From the NCBI GenBank assembly GCA_003566395.1, contig PXDL01000162.1, positions 1 through 7,177 of the forward strand: a stretch of DNA of 7,177 nt. The letters are read 5' to 3'. The DNA comes from Balneolia bacterium. GTDB lineage: Bacteria > Bacteroidota > Rhodothermia > Balneolales > Cyclonatronaceae. Shown here one piece after another: positions 1 to 5,444 of this stretch (the first letter of the stretch is position 1; each line of letters begins with the position of its first letter). A program made the translations under genes and the position numbers. The notes below the pieces were generated by a model. The model was given only the letters and a program-made list of their open reading frames with translations, did no database searches and was not told where the DNA came from.

Positions 1-56
1 GCACGACTCAAACTCGTGTTCCGCAAGGAGTGTCGGTTCGACTCCGACCGCCGGTA
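1..56 (+). tRNA. tRNA-Leu (anticodon CAA), 3' part only
   Basis: This is the 3' portion of a leucine tRNA that decodes UUG; the acceptor 5' strand and D-arm lie beyond the left edge. The anticodon stem is visible as 2-6 pairing with 14-18, closing a seven-base loop (CTCAAAC, 7-13) in which the anticodon CAA occupies 9-11. A long class II variable arm follows (about 19-31, TCC-GCAA-GGA), as expected for Leu. The T-arm is 32-48 (GTCGG, loop TTCGACT, CCGAC). The acceptor 3' strand is 49-55 and the discriminator base is A56. The next bases are CATT, so the CCA tail is not encoded and must be added by the CCA-adding enzyme. The missing 5' half prevents checking of the acceptor stem, but the identity is well supported by the anticodon together with the long variable arm. 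Confidence 0.93.
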
Positions 57-60
57 CATT

Positions 61-93
61 AAAGCCCGTAATCTTGAGGTTACGGGCTTTTTT
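61..93 (+). terminator. Rho-independent terminator after tRNA-Leu
   Basis: A perfect 11-bp stem (61-71 with 80-90, core AGCCCGTAA/TTACGGGCT) closes an eight-base loop and runs into an unbroken T tract (88-93). It begins five bases after the tRNA discriminator, so it ends the tRNA transcript. On the opposite strand the stem is followed by only three T residues and then AATG. It could therefore also give weak termination for the convergent ABC transporter gene, but that is less certain. Confidence 0.92.
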
Positions 94-169
94 GATTTAA
101 GATTTAGGTTCTTCGGTAGCAATCAACCCTTTTCATCCCCTGGCATTCACCCCGTATTTCCGACCTTTA

Positions 170-1933
170 TCAAACGTGTGCGTCACCTTCTCTGAACTGA
201 ATGTCATGCAGCCTCTTGTATAGTCCGCCCCGGAGCATCAGCGCATCGTGGGTGCCTTGTTCAGCAAGCCGGCCCTGATCGAGCACCAAAATGGTATCGG
301 CGTTTCTGATAGTGGACAACCGGTGTGCAATAACGAAGGTCGTACAGTTCTGCATCAGGAGATCGAGGGCTTTTTGCACAGCGGCTTCGGATTCGGAGTC
401 GAGGGAAGATGTGGCTTCATCAAGCAACAGTATCCGGGGCTTTTTCAGGATGGCTCTGGCTATGGCGATGCGTTGACGCTGGCCACCGCTCAGCTTTATC
501 CCCTTTTCGCCGACTTTGGCAGCGAATCCGTCGGGATGTGCATGTATGAACTCCGCGGCCTGAGCTTTTTCAGCGGCGTCCATTACTTCCTCATCTGTGG
601 CATCGAGCCGTCCGTACCGGATATTTTCCAGGATGGACGTTCCGAAAAGCTGAATGTCCTGTGGCACAACCGCGATGTGCTCCCGCAGCGATCGCTGTTT
701 CACATCCCGAACATCGGTGTCGTCAACAAGTACGGCCCCTTGTTCAACATCATAAAAGCGCGGGATAAGATGAAGCAGGGTTGTTTTTCCGGCACCGCTG
801 GGTCCCGCAAGCGCCACTATATCACCGGCAGTGCAGCTGAACGAAATGCCGCGCAGTACGGGCAGTTTTTCGTAGGCGAAGGTTACGTTTTCAAACCGAA
901 CATCTCCCCTGATCTCGCCGATAGAAACCGCATCGGGTTTATCACTTATTTCAGGAGTTTCATCAAGAATACCGAATATTCGCTCTGACGCTCCCACAGC
1001 CGTGTTGAAAACGGTATAAATACGCGTCATTCCGCCCAGCGAACGCGCAATATTGAAAGCGAAAAAGATAAACGCCACAAGATCACCTGCCGTGAGCCGC
1101 CCCGCCAGCACTTCGGTACCGCCATACCAAAAGATTCCGACCATCGTGCTCATAAAAACCAGCGCCACAACCGACCAGAACAAATTGCTGTACAGCACTC
1201 GCTTGCGCGCCGTATCGAAAAGGATTTCAACCATGGATGTGTATCGGCCTACTTCATACGGCTCTCTGGAAAAAGCTTTCACGGTATGAACGGCACCGAG
1301 CGACTCCTCGGCAATGGCGGTGGTATCGGCAAGGCGGTCCTGTACTTCGCGTGAGAGCTTGCGGATTAGCCTGCCGAAGTACCGAACAGCAAACGTAATA
1401 ACGGGCACGGTGATGAAGATTACGAGGCTCAGCCGCCAGTTCAGGTACACCATCAGCACTACCGAACCGACAAGATTGATGGTTTGGGTGATGCCTTCAT
1501 TCAGCGTATCGGTAACGGCATCTCTTATGGCAGCAACGTCGTTGGTGAGGCGTGATGTAATTTCACCAAGTCGCTGGTTGGAAAAATAGCCCAGGCTGAG
1601 CGTATTCAAATGCTCAAAAACCTGCTTTCGCAAGTCTGAAACCATGCGTTCGCCGATCCAGTCGAGCGCGTAACGTCCCAAAAAACCGAAAACGGCCTGC
1701 GCAAAAAACAAGCCGGCCAGTACAAAGGTGATCACATTTAGCAAACCTCTGTCACCCTGATCAAAAACAGCATCAATCAGTTCTCGTAGCCCGAGCGGCA
1801 CGGATAGCCAGACCAGAGTTGCCAGCATGGAAGCGAGAATAGCAAACACAAGCTTAACCGTATGCGGGCGGGCATAGGACAAAATTCGCCTGTAATAACT
1901 CAGGGCCGACTTCCTTTTACCTTCTGCTTTCAT
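170..1933 (-). CDS. ABC half-transporter (MsbA/BmrA-like exporter, ABCB type)
   Basis: A 587-residue inner-membrane exporter subunit with a transmembrane domain (about 1-320) fused to an ATPase domain (about 345-580), the usual size and order for MsbA/LmrA-type homodimers. The ATPase is intact: A-loop Tyr354, Walker A GPSGAGKTT (377-385), Q-loop Gln425, signature LSGGQ (481-485), Walker B ILLLDE (501-506), D-loop SSLD (509-512) and switch His537. The membrane part has hydrophobic segments near 25-50, 65-90, 150-185 and 250-295, with the typical coupling-region sequence TVKAFSRE (217-224). The family moves lipids, drugs or peptides out of the cytoplasm using ATP; the substrate cannot be told from sequence. 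The gene lies after the nuo terminator and converges on tRNA-Leu. The ATG at 1933 is the first start after an in-frame stop at 1937-1939, but no Shine-Dalgarno sits next to it (see the mini-ORF entry). No accessory membrane-fusion gene is visible. Confidence 0.95.
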   Translation of the reverse strand: MKAEGKRKSALSYYRRILSYARPHTVKLVFAILASMLATLVWLSVPLGLRELIDAVFDQGDRGLLNVITFVLAGLFFAQAVFGFLGRYALDWIGERMVSDLRKQVFEHLNTLSLGYFSNQRLGEITSRLTNDVAAIRDAVTDTLNEGITQTINLVGSVVLMVYLNWRLSLVIFITVPVITFAVRYFGRLIRKLSREVQDRLADTTAIAEESLGAVHTVKAFSREPYEVGRYTSMVEILFDTARKRVLYSNLFWSVVALVFMSTMVGIFWYGGTEVLAGRLTAGDLVAFIFFAFNIARSLGGMTRIYTVFNTAVGASERIFGILDETPEISDKPDAVSIGEIRGDVRFENVTFAYEKLPVLRGISFSCTAGDIVALAGPSGAGKTTLLHLIPRFYDVEQGAVLVDDTDVRDVKQRSLREHIAVVPQDIQLFGTSILENIRYGRLDATDEEVMDAAEKAQAAEFIHAHPDGFAAKVGEKGIKLSGGQRQRIAIARAILKKPRILLLDEATSSLDSESEAAVQKALDLLMQNCTTFVIAHRLSTIRNADTILVLDQGRLAEQGTHDALMLRGGLYKRLHDIQFREGDAHV

Positions 1934-1936
1934 GGG

Positions 1937-1957
1937 TTATTTGATACTTGTTTTCAT
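1937..1957 (-). other. Possible leader mini-ORF (MKTSIK) before the ABC gene
   Basis: Six codons, ATG AAA ACA AGT ATC AAA, end in TAA only three bases before the ABC transporter ATG, and in the same frame. A GGAG at 1968-1971 lies ten bases before this mini-ORF start, whereas it is 34 bases from the ABC start. Ribosomes could load here and reinitiate at the ABC start after termination. Equally, it may be chance, since any AT-rich leader will yield short frames. No rare-codon run or attenuator hairpin is present, so classic attenuation is not supported. Confidence 0.25.
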
Positions 1958-1996
1958 TTTTGCTTTTCTCCGGCGTAGCAATCGGTTCATCAAACG

Positions 1997-2036
1997 AAAA
2001 TAGAAAAGGCCTGCATCCGAATTGTGGATGCAGGCC
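1997..2036 (-). terminator. Rho-independent terminator of the nuo operon
   Basis: On the minus strand a perfect 11-bp GC-rich stem (GGCCTGCATCC pairing with GGATGCAGGCC, positions 2026-2036 and 2008-2018) closes a seven-base loop and is followed by TTTTCTATTTT (2007-1997). It lies 33 bases beyond the nuoN stop, so it marks the 3' end of the nuo transcript and separates it from the ABC transporter gene. A smaller 5-bp hairpin (2057-2070, ACCGG/CCGGT) overlaps the nuoN stop but has no T tract and is not counted as a terminator. Confidence 0.9.
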
Positions 2037-2069
2037 CTCAGATTCTTTGAAGGTTTACCGGCAGACCGG

Positions 2070-3521
2070 TCAGGGAGCGGTAGCCGCAACTGCGCTTTCG
2101 GAAAAGTATCCGAAAATAATTTCGGTAACTCCACCCGGAACCACGCCGAAATAGAGCGTAAGTAAGGCCAAAAATGCCAGAGAATACGAATACACTTTTC
2201 GGGGCTTCATCAATGAAACCTTTTCTTTGGCTTCTCTAAAATAAAGGAAAACCATCACGCGGAGATAGTAGTAGGCACTTGCCGCACTTGCCAGAACGCC
2301 CACGACTACGAGTGAAATAAGCCCGGCTTCAATACCGGCGGAGAAAACAAGATACTTGGCATTGAATCCGGCTGAAATTGGTATTCCGGCCAGCGAAAAC
2401 AAAAAAATGCTCAGCAGTATTCCCATGATCGGGTGCTGATACCCCAGGCCTGCATAACTTTCCACGTTGTTAAAATGCACGTCGTGATTTTTCTCGTAAT
2501 AGGCCACAACGCCGAAAGCTCCCACGTTCATAAAGGTGTAGGCCAGCAGATAGAACAACACGGCGCTGTACCCTGCCACGGATCCGGCGGCCAGGCCGAC
2601 CAGAAGATATCCTACGTGAGCTATACTCGAATAAGCCAGCATACGCTTCACGTTATCCTGAACCATCGCAACCACATTTCCGAGAATCATGGTCAGCAGT
2701 GCGATGATTGTGAATACAGCCGTAAGTTCGGCGGTGATAAACGGCATTGCACGATCCAGCACCAGAACCAGTGCTACAAAAGAAGCCGTTTTTCCGGCGG
2801 TTGACATGTAAGCCGTAATTGTTGTGGGTGAGCCGGTGTACACGTCGGGTGTCCACATGTGGAAGGGAACGGCCGAAATCTTGAACATGAAAGCAACCAA
2901 CAACATGGATACGCCGCCCCAGTAAATTAGTCCGCCGTCGGTGTAAGCTCCTATTTCTGCCAGTGAGGTTGAGCCGGTAGCCCCGTAAAGCAGGGTAATT
3001 CCATACAGGAAAAAGCCGGTTGAAAAAGCCCCCATCACAAAATATTTAAGGGCAGATTCTACACCGAGACGCTTATCCCGAATAATACCGGCCAGGGCGT
3101 AAAGACAAATCGACATGGTTTCGAGGCCCACAAAAATGGTAACGAGATCATAGGCCGTGGCAAGGACAATCATTCCGAACGTGCAGAACATCAGCAGCGG
3201 GTACACCTGCGGGAAATTGTGCTTAATGCCGATCAGATAATCGTGGGTAAGAATAACGGTGAAAAATGTACCGAATACCACAATGAAGGTACCGAAGGCA
3301 GCTGTTCCGCCAACCCCGGCCATCCCGCTAAAAATTTCCTGAGGCTCCCTCATGAACAAATCGTAGGTAGCGATAACCAGCGCAACACTCAGAAATGCCA
3401 TTGTAGTTGTATAGATCGTACGGGATTTGGCTTTATAGCCGTCGAGCATCATCACCGTAAGACCACCGACAGCCACAATGGCGGCCGGTAAAAATAAAAG
3501 AAGATCGTTAACGAGTTCCAT
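2070..3521 (-). CDS. nuoN: NADH-quinone oxidoreductase subunit N (NuoN)
   Basis: A 483-residue polytopic membrane subunit of complex I, close to the usual NuoN length. It is one of three antiporter-like subunits whose half-channels carry protons when NADH reduces quinone. The expected charged residues are present: Glu134 in VGLETMS, Lys214 in FMFKISAVPFHMWTPD, Lys244 in TAGK, and Lys389 in the FNAKY segment, matching the conserved Glu/Lys series of E. coli NuoN. The shared antiporter-family block MVQDNVKRMLAYSSIAHVGY (286-305) parallels those in NuoM and NuoL. The start at 3521 fits the family N-terminus and lies six bases after the stop of the PCD gene. No Shine-Dalgarno is visible, so translation may be coupled to PCD. 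It is the last gene before the operon terminator. The C-terminus after about residue 470 is short, polar and alanine-rich. Confidence 0.97.
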   Translation of the reverse strand: MELVNDLLLFLPAAIVAVGGLTVMMLDGYKAKSRTIYTTTMAFLSVALVIATYDLFMREPQEIFSGMAGVGGTAAFGTFIVVFGTFFTVILTHDYLIGIKHNFPQVYPLLMFCTFGMIVLATAYDLVTIFVGLETMSICLYALAGIIRDKRLGVESALKYFVMGAFSTGFFLYGITLLYGATGSTSLAEIGAYTDGGLIYWGGVSMLLVAFMFKISAVPFHMWTPDVYTGSPTTITAYMSTAGKTASFVALVLVLDRAMPFITAELTAVFTIIALLTMILGNVVAMVQDNVKRMLAYSSIAHVGYLLVGLAAGSVAGYSAVLFYLLAYTFMNVGAFGVVAYYEKNHDVHFNNVESYAGLGYQHPIMGILLSIFLFSLAGIPISAGFNAKYLVFSAGIEAGLISLVVVGVLASAASAYYYLRVMVFLYFREAKEKVSLMKPRKVYSYSLAFLALLTLYFGVVPGGVTEIIFGYFSESAVAATAP

Positions 3522-3527
3522 TAATGA

Positions 3528-3818
3528 TTACATTTCAAGATTGTCGATGCGCCTGGCCAGCTCAATATCCTTGCCGGTCACTTTGTCTCCGGCGTCGTGG
3601 GTGGTAAGCCGAATATCCACGTTATTGTACACATTTACGATTTCAGGATGATGACCAAGTTCCTCGGCTTCAAAACTGAGCCGCACGATAAATGAGATGG
3701 CGGCTCGGAAATCGTCGAAGGTGAGAGCCAGATTCAGGCCGTCGTCCTCATATTCCCAGCCGTCGAGCTTTTGCAGTTCAGCCTTTATTTCCTTTTCTGA
3801 TAATGCCTGATTACTCAT
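3528..3818 (-). CDS. Pterin-4a-carbinolamine dehydratase (PCD/DCoH family)
   Basis: A 96-residue soluble protein, the normal size for PCD. The enzyme dehydrates 4a-hydroxytetrahydropterin, formed by aromatic amino acid hydroxylases, back toward quinonoid dihydropterin (EC 4.2.1.96). The active-site pattern as I remember it from the family, [EDKH]x3H[HN][PCS]x5-6[YWF]x9[HW]x8-15D, is fully met by Glu52, His56-His57-Pro58, Tyr64, His74 and Asp84. This predicts an active enzyme rather than a degenerate paralogue. The start at 3818 is fixed by a strong Shine-Dalgarno; the frame stays open to 3944, but that would add 42 residues unlike the family and lie within nuoM. The gene overlaps the nuoM end by eight bases and is followed six bases later by nuoN, so it is co-transcribed with complex I. 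No pterin hydroxylase gene is in view. A similar insertion is reported in Rhodothermus marinus. The role within the operon is unknown. Confidence 0.94.
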   Translation of the reverse strand: MSNQALSEKEIKAELQKLDGWEYEDDGLNLALTFDDFRAAISFIVRLSFEAEELGHHPEIVNVYNNVDIRLTTHDAGDKVTGKDIELARRIDNLEM

Positions 3819-5427
3819 TGGTATCCTCCTTTGAAAATTCAGCAATATTTGGGGTGATATCATAAAACCGCGATGCCCAGCCCGGAAGCTCCGTCGGGTT
3901 GGCGGCTTCCAGCACGTTTGCCCGCTTTTCTTCAGCCTGCTCAAGCAGTACCGTTACCTGATGCTCGGAAAACTGCGTGAAATGCGTGGGCCGGATGCCG
4001 ATCCATATAATGAAAATCATTACGGGAATTAAAAGGCCGATTTCACGGGCGTTAAGATCGGTTAGCTTTTTATTCTCTTCTTTGATAACAGGACCGAACA
4101 TCACGCGGCGGAACATCCACAGCATATAAATAGCGGCCAGAATTACGCCGGTTGTCGCGAAAATGGCAAACCAGATATTGTCGATGGTCTCCGAGGTGAA
4201 GGCGCCCATCAGAATTAAAAATTCCCCTACGAAACCGTTCAGACCGGGCAGGCCGATACTGGCAAAGGTAGCCAGGAGAAAGAAGACGGCAAACACGGGC
4301 ATAATTCCGGTAATTCCTCCGAAATCTTCAATCATACGGCTGTGGCGACGGTCGTAAATCATCCCGACAATAAGGAAAAGCGCACCTGTTGAAAGACCGT
4401 GATTGATCATTTGGATGATTGCTCCCTGAACGCCGATTGAGTTCAGGGCGAACAATCCGAGCACTACAAAACCAAGGTGACTAACCGACGAGTAGGCCAC
4501 CAGTTTTTTCACGTCTTTTTGGACCATCGCAACCAGGGCACCATATACAATGCCTATTACCGCAAGCAGCGCGATAAAAGGAGCAAATTCAACCATCGCG
4601 TTAGGGAAGAGCGGCAGACAAAAACGGATGAGTCCGTACGTACCCATTTTAAGCATGATGGCGGCAAGAACAACCGAACCGGCAGTCGGAGCTTCGGTAT
4701 GCGCGTATGGAAGCCAGGTGTGAAACGGGAAAAGCGGAACCTTGATAAAAAACGCAAGAGCAAACGCTGAAAACAGCCAGGTCTGCTCAACCAATCCAAT
4801 TTGGTAGTCCATGCCGGAAAGCACGCGCCAGTCGGTTATAAAAACTCCGTCGTTAATCATAGCCCCGGCGTTGTAGCCCACATACACGAGGGCGACAAGC
4901 ATAATCAGCGAACCAACGAGCGTATAAAGAAAAAACTTAATGGTTGCCTTAATGCGATCCGCCCCGCCCCAGATTCCGATAAGGAAATACATCGGGATAA
5001 GGGTAAGCTCAAAAAAGACGTAAAAAACAACCAGATCAAGAGAGGCAAAGACACCGAGTGAACCGGTTTGAAGCAGCATCAGCATCGCAAAAAAGCCGCC
5101 CACATGTTTTTTAACCGACGTCCATGCCGAAAGCACAACAATAGGACCGAATAAAGTCGTGAGCATAAACAGCAGCAGACTGAGCCCGTCGAGTCCTACG
5201 ATATATTTGATGTCAAGGCCATATACCAGGCTGTCGGTTTCGGTTACATACTGGGCGATATGCGAGCCCGCCACATCGAAATTAAAAATCAGCGGCAGCG
5301 AGATTGCAAAGGTGACGGACGTAACCGCCAGAGCAATCCAGCGAATAGCTTCATCACTTTTTGCCGCCAGAATGCCTAACACCCCGAGAAGCGGCAGATA
5401 TATGGTAATATTTAGTAAGGTTTCCAT
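3811..5427 (-). CDS. nuoM: NADH-quinone oxidoreductase subunit M (NuoM)
   Basis: A 538-residue antiporter-like membrane subunit of complex I, slightly longer than E. coli NuoM because of a polar C-terminal tail (about 485-538). Key channel residues are in place: Glu140 in FFELTLIPMYFLIGIWGG, Lys229 in FFIKVPLFPFHTWLP, Lys260 in MLKMGTYG, His343 in MINHGLSTGALF and Glu402 in GLNGFVGEF. The signature HTEAPTAGSV (243-252) and block MVQKDVKKLVAYSSVSHLGF (301-320) are diagnostic. The start at 5427 gives a normal hydrophobic first helix and lies 17 bases after the nuoL stop; no Shine-Dalgarno is seen before it. The final codons overlap the PCD start by eight bases (ATGAGTAA), so the two are likely translated from one message. 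It works with NuoL and NuoN as a proton-translocating module in the inner membrane. Confidence 0.97.
   Translation of the reverse strand: METLLNITIYLPLLGVLGILAAKSDEAIRWIALAVTSVTFAISLPLIFNFDVAGSHIAQYVTETDSLVYGLDIKYIVGLDGLSLLLFMLTTLFGPIVVLSAWTSVKKHVGGFFAMLMLLQTGSLGVFASLDLVVFYVFFELTLIPMYFLIGIWGGADRIKATIKFFLYTLVGSLIMLVALVYVGYNAGAMINDGVFITDWRVLSGMDYQIGLVEQTWLFSAFALAFFIKVPLFPFHTWLPYAHTEAPTAGSVVLAAIMLKMGTYGLIRFCLPLFPNAMVEFAPFIALLAVIGIVYGALVAMVQKDVKKLVAYSSVSHLGFVVLGLFALNSIGVQGAIIQMINHGLSTGALFLIVGMIYDRRHSRMIEDFGGITGIMPVFAVFFLLATFASIGLPGLNGFVGEFLILMGAFTSETIDNIWFAIFATTGVILAAIYMLWMFRRVMFGPVIKEENKKLTDLNAREIGLLIPVMIFIIWIGIRPTHFTQFSEHQVTVLLEQAEEKRANVLEAANPTELPGWASRFYDITPNIAEFSKEDTNE
3819..3832 (-). promoter_or_regulatory. 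Strong Shine-Dalgarno for the PCD gene
   Basis: On the minus strand AAAGGAGGA (3832-3824) lies before the ATG at 3818, with six bases between GGAGG and the start. It sits inside the last codons of nuoM. It decides the PCD start codon against upstream in-frame ATGs and is the best ribosome binding site in the window. Confidence 0.88.
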
Positions 5428-5444
5428 TTAAGCTGACTGGTTGT

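Noticed and set aside
1..56. tRNA-Leu as an integration site for a mobile element.
   Set aside because: No duplicated tRNA 3' end, integrase or composition shift is seen in the neighbouring sequence.
94..169. The gap between the tRNA terminator and the ABC stop, inspected for a small RNA, attachment site or second terminator.
   Set aside because: No inverted repeat with a T tract, direct repeat of the tRNA 3' end, or coding frame is visible there.
248..988. A 246-codon plus-strand open frame opposite the ABC transporter.
   Set aside because: It lies wholly antisense to the ATPase domain, whose motifs are intact, and its translation has no recognisable domain; it is a shadow frame. Other plus-strand frames opposite the nuo genes were dropped for the same reason.
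2057..2070. Small hairpin (ACCGG-TCTG-CCGGT) at the nuoN stop.
   Set aside because: It has a five-base stem and no T tract, and a far stronger terminator follows; it is probably chance.
1937..2134. A 65-codon minus-strand frame overlapping the nuoN end and reaching the ABC start.
   Set aside because: It runs through the nuoN 3' end in another frame and through the terminator; only its last six codons, preceded by GGAG, merit mention.
3819..3944. Upstream in-frame extension of the PCD gene to an ATG at 3944 (138 residues).
   Set aside because: The extra 42 residues lie inside nuoM, do not resemble PCD proteins, and a strong Shine-Dalgarno marks the start at 3818.
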